Assembly (NCBI RefSeq): GCF_001640805.2
Contig: NC_066833.1
Coordinates: forward strand, 2,110,791 to 2,174,790
Length of the DNA stretch: 64,000 nt
From: Lates calcarifer
Lineage: Eukaryota; Chordata; Actinopteri; Centropomidae
Reading direction: 5' to 3'
Shown here: piece after piece, positions 40,289-55,600 of the stretch
Layout of the letters: each line of letters starts with the position of its first letter
Position numbering within the stretch: position 1 is the stretch's first letter
Notes under the pieces: model-generated
What the model was told of the DNA's origin: nothing
Databases searched by the model: none
Seen by the model: the letters and a program-made list of their open reading frames with translations, nothing else
Made by a program: the position numbers and the translations under genes

Positions 40289-41582
40289 TGCAGGAATGGC
40301 TGGTCCTCCCACAAGAATTCTACATGACCTATTTCTCGACCCAAGTCCATCTGCCGCAACCTCACACACACATACACACACACACACACACACACATTCA
40401 CAAAAAGAACAACACATATAAAAACAGCAGATTTGCTTTATAAGGTCTGTTTATGGGAGGAAACACACACACACACACACCCCTAACTGTTTTCCTGTGC
40501 TACTAAAACATTCCTCGTCCACCAGAAGGAGATTTATTTGACCTCAGAAAATGACCTCAGGTCCACTTTGCTTCTCTGCTACATTTGACAGTGACCAAAG
40601 ACCAGTCTGTCCATCCAAAGGTTTGGTTCACACTTTATCTACAGCTACGCACCGATCTGCACAGAGAGCTGTTCTCCTCCTCGGAGTCATAACTCAGTCA
40701 AATCTGAACACACAGACATGATGCCTATACTTTTAGATTCAGTGTGACACAAACTGACAGAGGACGTCATTACCTCTGATATCCAGCTTAGAAACCACAG
40801 ACAAAAGATGCTCGCTACTCCAGGAAACTCCAGGACCTGCCTGAGAATCATCAGGTTTTAATGTTTTCCACCTCCACAGCTGCACTGTAAACAGCAGCAT
40901 ACTTTTAATGGCACCACTGTAAACAAACAATACAAAACCCAAAGCTAACACTGAAAGCATGATTGTTGTAAAATTGTGTAAGTGTAAAATATTGGTTCTT
41001 TTTGTCTCAGACAAACAGAAAAATACTCTTCATGTCCCTTTAAGTGGAGACAGATGTCTACAGTCTGTATCTGTGTTTGTGGTGGGGAAAATAGGATAAA
41101 TCAAAAGCAAATCAGAATTAGATTTAACTCGTCCTCTCCCCCCTCCTCCCTCTCAGACGCTCTCTCCTCCTCATCCGGTTTCCTTCGCTCCATTTGTCTC
41201 TGAATCTCTATGTTTTGTTCTCCAGAACAACTGACGTGAGCTGAGTGTTACATAACAAGAGAGCGAGTAGTTCAAGTTGAACATCCACCCACCACCAACT
41301 CACCAACTCTGCCTCGCTCGGAGAACAGCGAAGCCCCGTGTGTGGAACAACATCCTGACACAGCTGCAGCTGAGGGTTTAATTCCCTTTTTGGACAAAAC
41401 AAACACAGAGGAAACAATCTGTGTGTTTGTTTTGTTGTCCCATAATTTACTCATGACACAGCCGAGAACAATGTTTGGTCCTCCTGCTGCTTCGTCGCTC
41501 GTCCCACTTTCCTGCCTCCTTGGAAGGAAAAGTAGGACGAGACAAGAACACCCAGGGAGATCAGTCTGCTTCTTTATCATCT

Positions 41583-41624
<42 letters not shown>

Positions 41625-41786
41625 CGACAGTACTTGGCTCCACAATGTTGGCTAATTAAGTGGATGCAGCAGTCATACGATCCTCCTCCATCTAGTCGTT
41701 TTAATGCCTGGAAAGTGGACTAAAATGACTGTGGGTGCAGGTTTGCAAATTACCAACTCTGACAGAGCAGCAGCCTGAAAACACAC

Positions 41787-41824
<38 letters not shown>

Positions 41825-43941
41825 GTAGGTTAGCGGAGGCGAGATGATCTCTTTAAGAGAGGATGACACTGAAAGGCTTCAGCTGTAGAGTGGTATTTAA
41901 AGGGTAAAGTCTATAAAGGATGGACGACACATCTCCACTTCCTCCTGCTGTATAATATCTGAATATCCCAGATACGAGCGCTGCCATCTCGTGCTGGTGG
42001 AACCGCGGCATCAAACCCCCGCCCATACCCTCACCCGACCAGTCCTGAGTCGGTTGTAGCTGCCAATCATGACATCACACCCTGTTTGTACAGCTTCAAA
42101 CAACAGATGAAACCAAACGTATACGTCAAACATAATAATATTGTGGAGTTTCTGATATTAGCAGTGCTGAGGATGTTTGTATGTGTGGGTCCACAGCCAG
42201 AGATTGCCTACATTACCCACAATGCAACTCAACTGCTGACAGGCGAGTCAGAGACTGGGGCCTGTTAGCCAGTAGTGACTCATTCTTTAGGTAAAGCTCA
42301 CATTTTGAATGGTGACAGGGGGACAGTGATTACAGTGGCGTCACCAGGAGATCGCTGACATCCTGCCAGGATCCTGTCCAGTAATGAACGTCCATCAAAC
42401 ACACATTAACCTGAAAATTATGCTTCACTTTGTGCAGGAACTCATTTCACCATCTCACATTTTTTCCCTTTGTAATCATCATGTCTCCCACACACTGGTA
42501 ATGTCAAAGCTCCTGATTCACCACACACTAATCAAACATGTTTCAAATAATCTTAAAGTCATTACAGCACACACTGTATGATGTGTTAACGTACAAACAA
42601 ACTCAACAGGTTAATGATAAACAGGAAGCTGCCTCCCTCTGTCCTCTGTTACCGCTCCAACCACCGCCTCATCATGGCTTTACAACCACTGACCTTTCAT
42701 CCTGCTGCTGTTGTTGGTAATAATGAAACTGAGATTACACTGTACCACTGCTGCTCAGATCAAAATGAAGAAGCAGAGTGAAGGACTGTGGAGTTGGCAT
42801 GTTTACAGTTAAATGATGATCAGAATAGATTGTTTTTCTGGCCATTGAATTATCAATCAACTGACTAATCGCTGCAGCTTTAGTGAAAACCAGAGCATAT
42901 CAGCTTTTCCATTTCCTGTGCTTCGTGGTCAAAACGCTGCGCTCTGCAGTAAAATTCACACGAAAATCAAATATGGTCACGTGACAGGCAGAAACAGTTT
43001 TGTGTGTGACTGTGAATCAGTGTGTTTAACAAGTTGCACAAGTAAAGGTCAGCCATGTCAATCAGGATGAGAGTAACAGCAGGTGTAACAGCAGTGATGT
43101 CATGAAAACTGTAAGGTTATCAGCTGTATGTATGTCACACACTCACAAACATCTTCATTTCCCCATGAAGCCCAAATTTCTTCATGTTCCAACCTGTTTT
43201 ACACACAAGCAAAAACAAAAACCACTGAGCTGATTACAGACTCTCCCTGTGTGTAAAATCACAGCCTTGAATTCTCCTGATGATTCCTGAAATGATGTTC
43301 CAGGAAGTCCAGGACCTTCACAGCACAAAACAACATTTAAACTCATTTTGACATCAGAGACAAACTCTTTCGATCTCTCTCGATTCCCATTTCCAACACT
43401 ACGAGACTGTTCCTTTTCTCCAGTCAACAAACACCTGGCCTCATGGGTAATGTAGTCTGCAGTGGTCTGCCTTGAGGTGAGGACACACATTCCGATGTTT
43501 GGAGCTTTATTATAGCTACAGCTCTAATCTGGACGTCATCACAGATCAGACCGAGGAGTCTTAGTGGTTCAGTTACAGCCCAGCTTCTCAGTCTCTACTG
43601 TCGCTAAGTAGCTAATTAACAAGTCCAACAGTGCGAGCTGACGTCTCACCAAGCTGATCACATGATGTCAGGCTGTACATCCTCCAGTCAAACCCTTATC
43701 CATATTCATATTCATTCAGAGTTATTTTAATGTGTCACATTGGACGTTTAGGAAGATGTAGGTATCGAATCAGACTTGATATCAGCAGATTCCAGAGACT
43801 CAACTACTCTTACGACTGGAATCAGTTTAGTAGAGGTCTGAATGGGACTGAGACAAACTGTAAACACACACAAATGACTTTTCATCAAAGACAGACCTGA
43901 TCCAGACCAGAGGATAATCCAGACTCAGCCACAGCAGGAAT

Positions 43942-43972
<31 letters not shown>

Positions 43973-44988
43973 CGTCCAGATCAAATCATTTTATAACCAG
44001 TGACACATGACCACATCTGATCCTGATCCTGGTCCAGGCAGATGCACAGACCCTTTTGGACCCGGTCAGACTTGAGACTTGATCAGGTCTTGGTTCCAAC
44101 ACTGTCTGTACATGCTGTTATATAACCAGATGCAGGACTGTGTGAACTCTGAGTTTATCAGCTGTATCAGCTGTATTCCATCTGGCACTCACACAAAAAC
44201 AAAAGCTCTGTGTGTGTGTGTGTGTGTGTGTGTCTGACCCAGTGACCAGCAGACAGTCATGGATTAGTAGCACAGTGGATTTAAAAGGCTGGGGTGATTA
44301 TTATTGGGGGAGGTGGTTCATGACAGATAAATAATGCTTCCTACACACACACAAAAAAAATCATTTTAATTTCAGACAGACATTGTTTGTCTGCAGGAAG
44401 CTAATGTGGGAGTGAAAACACTTTTTAAATATATAATAATAACCTCTGCTTTTTTCACTCCATAAACATGCAGTTTTCATAATCTTATGTAAATTGAATT
44501 AATAAAATGACACTTGAAATAATCCTCTGGATGAATCTCATCTGTGACTTTATACCAGAGAGCTGCAGGATAACGGCTGTTCAACGTCTGGTCGTTCACA
44601 GCTGTGTGAAAGCAGAGGAGAGTTTCAGAACACAGAAGGAGGAGAAAGTAAAGACAGGATGGTGAACAGAGAGAGAGAGAGAGGAGAAAACCAGTGAGAG
44701 AGGGAGGGAGGGAAACGCCAGAATCAAAAATAGAAAGATTTAAAAAAATAAAAAAAGAAAGAAACCTAGAAGAGAAAGAGGAAGGGAGCTGGCAGGCAGA
44801 GACATTAACAGGATTAGAAAGGGGGAGTTTCCTCAAACTGGCAACCCACCAGGCAGACTGTCAACACACACCACCCTGCAGCTGACACACACACACACAC
44901 ACCCCATCATCATCAAATACAACAACAAGACCCCCACCACTGACCCACATCTTTCTCTACTGTCAGCATATCATTGAACTCTGTGTGT

Positions 44989-45046
<58 letters not shown>

Positions 45047-45075
45047 GCTTCAGGGGATGACACGCTCACAAAATA

Positions 45076-45127
<52 letters not shown>

Positions 45128-46191
45128 AGAGACAAACCCTGCCACACAGGCACATGAACATGAACATGCATCTATAGCTCCATTATTCTTGACACTACGT
45201 TAAAGTAATTCTGGGTAATGAAGTCCTTAAAATTCAATCAAAAGTCAATACCACAGAAATACAGGAAGTCAAAGAAGAAGGAAGCTCAACTTGATTAAAA
45301 ACAGAATTCATCTGAAGGTGATTTTATTTTTCGATTTGGAAAGTGTTTTGGTCTTGGAGTCTTCATATCGAGTTAACAGAACGACGAACAGACCCTCCAG
45401 GTTCAGGACTGCATGGTGTCCCTGCAGCTGAAGGGTTCATCTGCATTCAACATCAACAACTCAATGGACTACAGTCGTCTCTCTGCGCAGCCGCCTAGCT
45501 GGCATCTACTGATGCACGTGAAGCGTTTAGGGGATATCTGTACATTTTAGTTACAGAAAAGAACCTGGACTACACTCTCCCCTCTGAACTCCATGAGTCT
45601 CTGCACGCACGTCAGTCACACACATCCATCTACTATCTCTACTGCTTATCCTTGAGGGTCACATGGGGGCAGGAGCCAGTCCCAGCTGGAAACACAGTAC
45701 AGTCTTATGGAATAAAATAATTAACCTTAAGGTGGGAAATGGCAGAGATGCTACTTTACAAGCTGTTTTATGGAACTGGCTTAAGAATGACCATCTTCCT
45801 ACAAAGCTCAGGAGCTAGGGGGGCGTTCAGGTTCAAACTGCTGACCAGGAACTCAGAAATTCTGATTCCCAGTTAACTGGAACGCACCAAAACAGCAAAA
45901 CAGTCAGAAAACTCCACTGGGTAACCTAACCTGACCGGTCACTCAATGTTTCTAAATGAACCACAGATAATGAGCATCCACCTCCAGCAGACTTCAAACA
46001 TCTTCCCCACACACATACACACAACACCATCACAGCCACCCAAAACACCACAACAGTGTGGTGTAGAGTCACACCTGAGCAGGTGAAGCAGACAGACACC
46101 GCAGGCTTCACTTTCTATCTGAACAGATTTCACTTTATGAGACTTAATGCCACAGCTTTTCATCTGTCTGGGTGTGGATTTATTCTGCTTT

Positions 46192-46230
<39 letters not shown>

Positions 46231-46409
46231 CACTTATTTATATATGCTGGCATGTGCTTCATGGTGAATTAGGATAAGCCTGAAGCAGAGGGGTATGGAA
46301 AGTGTATGCGCTTGTCACTGTGAACTGCTTTACAGCTGTAGATGTGTGTGTGAGTGTGTGTGATGTTTGGATGCCAGTATGATGCCAGGAGGATTTCAGT
46401 GGGAGGTAG

Positions 46410-46444
<35 letters not shown>

Positions 46445-47329
46445 GGGGTGAATTTGGCCTACATTTGGAGGGATGAGAGACTGTTCCTGTTTATTTATTC
46501 AAAGGGATTCAGCTCCTGTCAGGACAGACTCACACTGTACATCTCTGATTTAGACACACAACATGATCTCGTCATCAGTCCTTTAAGCCCAAAGATATTT
46601 ACTTTACTAACACGTATGACAAAGATGCAACATGTACCACAGTGATATATCGTATTGTAGAGACCAGAGACAACAACTGTTCAGTGCTTTTGTTTTAATA
46701 TTTGAACATCCATCCTAGTTTTTTACACATGAAGCATCAAACGTTTCAATTATCCAGGTCTGATTCAGAGGAGACTTGTGGGACTTGGTCATGCAGGATT
46801 TAAAGTTTAAACTCTTTGAATCGTAGTCCACTGCTTTACCTGTAGAGGCCTGGTGGAAGATTTACTGAACTCTTATATTTCCTGAGGCAGCAAACTGTCA
46901 GAGAGGATCCTTCTCTAGATTTAAAGCTGCACACAGGTGAAGACATCATCACAAAGCACTGATGTTATTCCCAATTTCAATAACCAGCAGATGTAGCCAG
47001 TCAGCCAAAGTGTCTAATAAGAACGAGGTTCGACTGCATCTGATCAAATCTGAATCCAGTACTGTGACCAGCTGCAGACACGTGTAGAAAACCACCACTA
47101 GGATTCGTCCTGTGCTGAATCTCATGGCTAACAAACCCCGAGCATGAGCTGCAGCAGGAGAGGCCAGGTTTACATCACCACAGAGAAATGTGTGTTTGTA
47201 TTTTCTGCTCCACATAGAGAGCTGGTCTGATCTGAGCCGAGTGCAGCAGCAGATGAAAAACGCTGATAGAAAAAAGCCTCAAAAGGCCTCATTTAGTCAC
47301 AGACACCCACAGACACAAGACATGACCTC

Positions 47330-47396
<67 letters not shown>

Positions 47397-49505
47397 CTGC
47401 AAATCTGAGCGGCCGAGTCTGGAGTGAATGTAGGACGTGGAGAGGGAAAAGTTCAAAAACAGATGATGTAATGTGTGACATCATCCTTGGTGTGCAAAGC
47501 CCGATCACCTGGGGTTCAGGTATCAAAAGAAGAGACCACTTCCTGCTGGGCTCAGTGATCTCACCTGGTGATCAGGTGTCAAAGAGCAAAGTCACGAGCC
47601 CCTCAGATGTACAAAGATCCTCCTCTGAACTCTGAGCGCAGTGTTACTGTCATCACAGAAACACAGGAACAGTAGTTAGACCACATGACGATATACGACC
47701 ACCGGGTCACATGACCACAGCTGAATCAACCACATTAGCTGAGGGAGGCTGAGAGATGTGGACAAAACCACCAGAAAAAAGGCCGCACGTGGACCCTGAG
47801 TGACCATCAGCAGCCGATACATGTGACATCAGCGTGACAGTAATGGCTGCAGGTCACATGACCGGGACCAGAGCCAGGTCCAGATCTCCTTTTACTGCAA
47901 TCAAGTCTGCACATCAATATGTCCAGTGAACTTTTGTCATAAGAATTCATGAACTGAAGGCAGTGAAAAGCTTACCTTAGCTTAGCTTACCTAAATACTG
48001 GTATTTTAAACCTGTGATTAATAGTGATTCATTATTATATTGCTGCTCTTTCCCACTGCAAATTGGATCAGGTTTAATTTAATGACTCTGTTCATACATG
48101 AATGAATGAGCATCCTTCAGCGAGAATCCTTTAGCGCTAACGTACAGTAGGCATGAAGCAGAAACGATGCCGACGGTTGCTCGGCTGGCAGCTGCTCTTC
48201 ACAGCGAGGTGGGGGATCCTTGGTTTCCCTGACAGGAAAAGATCCAAACTGTTGCCTCCTGAAAACAATGAGGTGGGGAGCGGCCACTTCCTGTCTCTGT
48301 GCTGGTGAGAGGACCAGCAGCTCAGCCGTCACTGCTCCACCTCAGAGAAACACAAACCGCCCATCTCCAGGTTAGCTCCTGCTTCACTCTTTCTCCAGAA
48401 AGGTAAATCAGACAACACGCTGTCGGGCCCAGGCTGGTGGGACAGAGGCCATTTCTGACTTTTACAACAGTCATCCCTCATCAATGATGTCTCTAGGTGA
48501 GCCACCATGGAAAACATTTCAGCCCTATTTTGTCCTCGTCCTGAATTCATGTCAGCTTCATGAAATGTTTGCAACTCACCATCACTTTCCTGATGAATCA
48601 GCAGGTCTTTGAAGAGAGTGACACTTCTTTTTTTGGCCAATATTAACAGCTGTGACCAAGAGAGGTCCAGGACAGGACATTTTACAGTTAAATAAGCTAG
48701 TCTCTACTCCCTGGTGGACTAATGACAGAATGGTCACACTGTTTTAAAATATATATACAGATATACCTGCAAGGAGCCAATATGCCAATATAGGCTGATT
48801 CATTGGTCCAGCTCCACTTGGCTTTGTCAGTTCATTATCACATGCAACCAAAGAAAGCAGCAGATCATCGCGTTTGAGAAGCTGGAAGTGAATAAATGTT
48901 TGACCTTTTTGCAAGAATAATGTCAAACCCTCCAATACTTGACATTATATCACACAGCTCAGGTCTCTGCATTAATCCAGGCTGACCGGAAGTCGAGCCT
49001 CACGATTTTCCCTCCGTCCACTGCGCTCTGTCTTTCTCCTCTTCCTCACTTCCTCTGTCTGTTGCTGCTCCTTCCTCTGAGAGAAAAACCATTAAGCACT
49101 CCATTAACTGCTTCATTAACTGCTTCATTCACTATACATGAGGCACTGGCGCTCCCCCCTCCCCCCTTCAGACGTCTGAGAACGCCACCTCCATTAATGG
49201 GCAGAGGTTTAAGGTGAAGATTAGGGCAGGGTTCATGGTGAAATGTGTATTTGTGGGGTTAAAGGTCAGGGTTAGGTTATGTAAATAAAAGTTTTTTTTG
49301 TTCACTGAACATTAAACTGGAAATCCACTGCATTTCTTGGACATGATTTGTGTCCCCACAAGTAAAAATAAGAGGGTGTGTGTGTGTGTCCGAGAGGGTG
49401 TGTTTCTTTCCCAGCTGTCATTATGTTCAGGTGTGGCGGGAACACTGAGCGGATAGACCCTCCTCTAACCCCACACCGTTCCAAATTCCTGGGAATCCAC
49501 AGCTT

Positions 49506-49544
<39 letters not shown>

Positions 49545-51434
49545 AATGAAAGGGAAGGAAAGCAGCGAGGAGGAGGAAGTGAGGGTGGTAAACTCTGGGA
49601 GGTGTATCTGCCTCAGGCGTTCATTATGTATCCATCCACACACATTGAAAACACACTGTGTTCACGTCTTACTGCATCTTTAAAGTCCAAACATTTCCTG
49701 CATCCTCTCTTTACCACTCACACACCACTGCACAATGACAGACTTCCTCAAGACCCAGTCCCAATCCCAGTGACTAAAGAAAAGTGTATGATACTACACA
49801 AAATAGCACAGAGACAGCTGTAATGCAGGCTGTATTCTGTATCCAAATGTATCCGCTGCTGAAAATAGTCCCCGACAATCGCACCACTCCCTCCTGTTTG
49901 AGTAAAGCTTCATTAAAATCTCTGTGACCTGCTGTTTTGGGAAATTAAAACTTAACTAAAAACTAAAAATGAAAGGTTTTTAAAGATTTAAATCCTCAGG
50001 TGTGAAGCTGACAGCCACAGACAGGAAGTACAGAGACAGACCAACACACTGTTGAGATTTGTTGACAGAAAAATACACAATATTTCCAGCCTCATCCTTT
50101 AAGTTGTCAAACATATCTCAGTAAATCAGGTAACAAACGAATTAGTGCAAGTTCAAACTGAGTTTATCAGGAGAAACACTTTGAATTCAGTGTATTTCAA
50201 TGGAAGAGGGAGATTCATAAAGCAGAGGCGGGAATGTTTCTCCATCATGCCTCACTTCTCTAGAAAAGGAACAAAGTCAGAAAGGAGGGCATTGCTGTCC
50301 CACCTTTAAGACGACTCCAAAGGTATTAACATTTGTGTTAAAGAGCCGACACTGCTGTGTGACACATCACGCCTCTGATTCTGCGATGCAGGCATCCTGT
50401 AAATCACACAGTGGGGCAGCATGACACTGGTTTTGTGTGGTTCAGTGTAAACAAGAAAAGGCGGTGCATTCAAGGGTCTTCTTAACCCCACTGTAGCACA
50501 ATCTCTGTGAAGAGGGGCTACAGTCCTGTGAATGTCTGCTCCAAATTTACTGAGGAACTCTGTTGTTTATGTTGGTGTTGTGTTGGGCTGCCCCCTAAAT
50601 GTCGACTATTCAATGCATCAGTCGGGAGGATCCTGATTCGACTCACAGAACGTCAGCCGGCAACTCGTTCAGCTGCCTCAGAGCACTGCAGGAGCAACAG
50701 AGCGACAGGCTGTAAACTCTACATCCAGATCTTAAAATGACCAAACCACAACACTCTGGAGTTTGAGTTAGTTCTGCAGGCAGTGTGACCAGCTCTACCA
50801 GCTAAGAGCTGCATGCTAGCAGCAACAACACGCACAGCTACAAGCTGAAACTACCAGTGTTAAGACCAGAATAGTCGAATAGTCGTACTGAACAGTGGAC
50901 TGACAGAACTCTCAGTAAGGTACAGCCCTAGAAATGATGTACATGTTTATTTGCATATCAAGTGAGGAAGTGAGATCCAATCACATGTGGTCAGACTAAT
51001 GTTAATGCCAGGCATGATCAGGGCTTAAAGAGAGAATGGTGAAAAACAGAAACTATACAGAATGTGAACAAGTGGGAGGACTGAAAAAAAAACACTCAGA
51101 TTCTGCTCTGAAATTTTCTGCAGATCTATTTTTATCTGGATTTGTGTGACTGATGTGAGCAGAGATGGAGGTCAGTGAGAGTAAAACAAAATCCTGCAGA
51201 TGGTTATAATGTGAAGCACAAACATGTAATCTTATGTAATCTCTCACTGCATGGTTCAAACACACACACACACACACAGGGGGAAGCTGTTTCTGTCGAC
51301 ATGACTCATACACATACAGTAGAAAGCTGAGCTGTGTGAGAGTGTGTGTCCACTGAAAAACTGCCAAATGCTGCAGAAATGTGAACTGTCTGGAGCTGGG
51401 AACATGGTGGGAAGCAGGCTGCTACTGTGCTAAT

Positions 51435-51465
<31 letters not shown>

Positions 51466-52575
51466 GCAGATACACAGTGTCAGTGCCCAGCAGCCTGTCA
51501 TTTTCTGCTCAACAGAATACAGTAGAATAGAGGCGGTCAGGGGGGTTTGTCTTATTCCTCCAACTCCAATCAGCAGCATCTGTAGCAGTAACACAAGAAG
51601 AACGGAAAGTGAAAGAGTTCTGCAGCTAAGAACAAAACTGATAACACACACAAGCCCCACACTCCACAGACCTCAAACTAATTCATCCCTTCAGACATTT
51701 TTAAAGTAAAAAAGATTTCCTCCTGCAGGCTTCATTTGCAGCTTCTCTGTTTTAAAGGATAGTAAAGTGAATATATTTAGGTTTTGGACTGTTGACCAAA
51801 CAAAACACAAGATATGACAAGAGCATTTCTCACAATTTTATAGACCAATCTATGATATGAACAAGAGATTATTCAATGATGAAAATAAACTGTGATGTGC
51901 CTTTTTAACATTTTATAAAAATATTTGTCAGATTAACTGATGATAAAATAATAAACACAACATACACACTGTTGGTCAGACTAAACAAGAAGTGTAAAGG
52001 CGTCAGTGCAGGCTGGCTAGTTTGTGTCCATGTATCCATGTTGGCATGTTTAGACAGATTCTACGATTCCTGATTATTTTATTGACTAAATAATCATTCA
52101 ATCAATAAAATAACATGGTTTGATTTAGGGCTGCAACTAATGATTAAATTCATTATCAACTAATCTGCTGATTATTTCATGATCAATGAAAAATTATTCC
52201 TTTAACCTAAAAGTAGTTAAAAACAACCATCACAACTTCCCAGAGTGCAAAGTCAGGTTTCTAAATGGTTTACATTTGTATTAGTCCAAAGCCCAAAGAC
52301 CTTTAATTTACTATTATGTGACAAAAATGATATATATATATATTTACTTTCTATTGTTAGTTTTTTTTTTTTTGATCAACTTATTGTTTAAATAGAGATT
52401 GTAGCGGCTCTAAAGTTTAATTAATACCAGGCTATCACACATGAAGACACGTTGAATGACAAAGTCAATGTCCAAATTACAGCGGGTCAAACTAAACAAA
52501 GGTATTCCTCAGAACTAAACCTCATGTTTACCTTTAACACCTCAGCGGGTTGGCAGTCACAGGACAACACCACCA

Positions 52576-52613
<38 letters not shown>

Positions 52614-55600
52614 CAGCTGAAACCACCATGTGAGGCAGTGAGAGCAGACTGACCGGTTGGTTTGGTCTGGAAATCACCTTCCTTCACATTTATGCTCCAG
52701 GACTCAGGTGTTACATTAGTCTTTAAAAATCCCCCACAACTCCCAGGACCCTGTGCTTTCCCCACATCACCCAGCACCAGTACACTGCCTCTTATTATGC
52801 CAAGACTAATGGCTATTTTTGATTAGTCCATTAATCCTTTGGTCTACAGAATGTTAAAAAAAAGGCAGTCAAACCTTCCCAGAGTCGAATGTCTGTAAAT
52901 GTTTTGTCTTGTCTGACCAACAGTCCAGAAACAAACTATATTCTGTTTGCAGTGATTTAAAACTACATTTTCACTTTGGTGAAGCTGAAACATTTAAGCA
53001 CTGGTGTGGATTAGTGCTTTGTGAATATATCTGCTGGGTAAAACCAAGAGCTGGTCAATATGGAAGTATGCTGAAGGATCTTGGGGTTGGATGGAGCAGG
53101 AGATTGACAGGTGGACTGGTGCAGCGTCAGCAGTAATGCAGACTGTTGAAGAGGGAGCTGAGCCAGAAGACAAAGCTTTGGTTCTACGTTCCTTCCCCCA
53201 GCTTGGGTCATGAGCTCTGGGTAGTGACACAAGGAATAAGATCGTGGATACAGGCAGCTGAACGGGTTCCCTCCGTATGGCGTCTGGGCTCAGCCCTAGA
53301 GATAAGGTGAAGGTGGGAACACCTCAGGATCCCCCAGGACGAGCTGGAATACTCTGCTTAGCCTGCTGCCACTGCCACCTGAGCCCGGATAAGTGAAAGA
53401 AAATGGATGGATGGATATCAATTTAAGAAAGACCTGTGGGAAAACCTCCACAATTCCTCATGAGAGAATTATGTTGAAAACAGAAAGGGGGAGGCTTGAT
53501 CCAGAGGAGGCCTGGGGGCAGTCAGAACCAGTCTGAAACAGTCGTGGTCGACCCAAACAGAGTGAGAACACCCACACTGGCAGCAGCATGTTTCCAGCTA
53601 AGCTAAGCTAACCAGCAGCTAGCTGCAGCTTCATATTAACTGTATAGGTATGAGTGTGGTATGAATCCTGTGAAGTGTTCCTGTGAGGTAAAGACCCTGA
53701 CAGTCCTCAGGCAGCGATGAAAGGTTGAAAGGTTTTGACGCCTCTCTCAACCTTTTATTGTTCAGTCTTTACAAAACTATCAATCACTCTTCACGTGAAT
53801 AGCACTGTACACGTCTTCTCCTGGCTTCTCACTCCCTCTCTGAGTGTGGCTGTGGTCAAGACAACGTGTCGTCTGAACTGCTGTTCTCCAGCTGAACTCA
53901 GCTCTCTGTGATCAGACGGTGTCGGTGGGAGGAGGGTTTAAAGAAACCAGCTCCAGTTTGTGTTTCTCTACAGGTTGAGGCTTGTGTGGCTGCCGATATG
54001 AAACTAGGCTAAACCACAGTGTGCATCCTCACATCTGTGTGTGTGTGTGTGTGTGTGTGCCTGCTCCTGTGTGCAGATTCCTGTGTGTGTCTATACATGA
54101 GTGTGTCACCACGTGTTCATCTATCACACTCTGTTCCTTCTCCTCTAATCTCATTTCATGGAGGTCGATCACAGCTCTCGTGTCATCACAGACCAGTGTG
54201 TTCATCATCTGATAAATAAAGGAGATCTTGTCTTTATGTGAGTATATGTGTCTAATTAATGAAGCCTAATCACCCTCAGGGCTGAAGACGTTGTTTTTAA
54301 TTCAGCGAGCTATTAAACTAACACTGATGAGGAAAACACACACAGCTGCAGCCTGTTCAGTCAGAGCTGATGCTGAGCTGGTTACGATGCATCCTGTGAT
54401 TGTCTGCAAATGAAAAAACACAATAATCATATTTCACAACTGCAGTCGTGCACATTTTTCCCCCTGACAAGAAGGAAAAGCTGAAGAGCTGAGAGAGCAG
54501 GTAAAAGCTTTAGGAGAAGCTCAGTGATTGAATCAAAGAATAGGTGGAGTTTGGCCTGAGTCTGAAGCCTGTCTGTGGTTCTGACTTCTCACTCTGATAA
54601 AACACAAAGTGACAGTCACGCTCTCCTCTACCCTCCACTGACAATCAATCAACAATAATCAATTTCAGCAGCCATCTGTGTACATTTATCCTCCCATAAT
54701 GACAGACTGCATTAATATAAAGACTGATTATTAGCAGGTCCACCTTCCATTCAGCAAATCTGGCCTCAGTCATTATTAATGAATGAGTGAGTGAGTTATG
54801 TTTTCATTACCGTATCATGTATTTAACTCTACCCAGCTCTCACTGGTTTACAGGACTCCATAAATTCATATACACCAAAACCACAGAGCTTCACTGTTGA
54901 CAAGGAAACTCATAAGTCACTGTCAAAATCATTCAGCACAGCCCAATACATCAGCTGGTGTTAGCTAATAAAAGCAGCGCTGAGGTAATTAATCAATTCA
55001 TAAATGAATAGCAAACTAACGACTCTGACAGAAACTTCATTCTTCATATATTCTCGTTTCTCTAATTCTGTTCTACAAAACAACAAACTGAGGATATCTG
55101 GGCTCTCGACCGCTGGTTGAACAAAACAAGAAGTGTCAACAGATTAAATGATAATGAAAGCAGATATGCAGCTAGTTATGACCAAAATCATCAAAAGGTC
55201 ACACTGGCCTTGAACTTTGACCTTTGACCTTCAAAACCGACTGAGGTCTTCCTTGAGTCCAAGTGAACATTTGTGCCAAATCTGAAGCAACTCCCTCGTG
55301 GCATTTCTGAGATATCGCATTCAAGAAACTAGGACAGACGTATCACCAGCGTGGAGGCATCGTGAACCAATCAGTGATCAGCACTGGGCTGAACTGGAAA
55401 CCTTTCAAAGTCAGTGATTAGCATCAGTCGTAAAAGGCCTGATTTGAACTTATTAAGAAGAAAACATTTAGCGTTACAACCACAAATGGAAGTAAAGAGA
55501 CAGACGTACAGTGATCCTCCCAGCAGCACAGCTACACTCTGCAACTCAACAAAACACGGTCACATTACAGGAGAGTGCTGAGTGAGTGACGGAGTCACGC

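Noticed and set aside
45700..45830. Phrase KVGNGRDATL in one frame, faintly LINE-like
   Set aside because: Too short, with stops on both sides; not enough to call an element.
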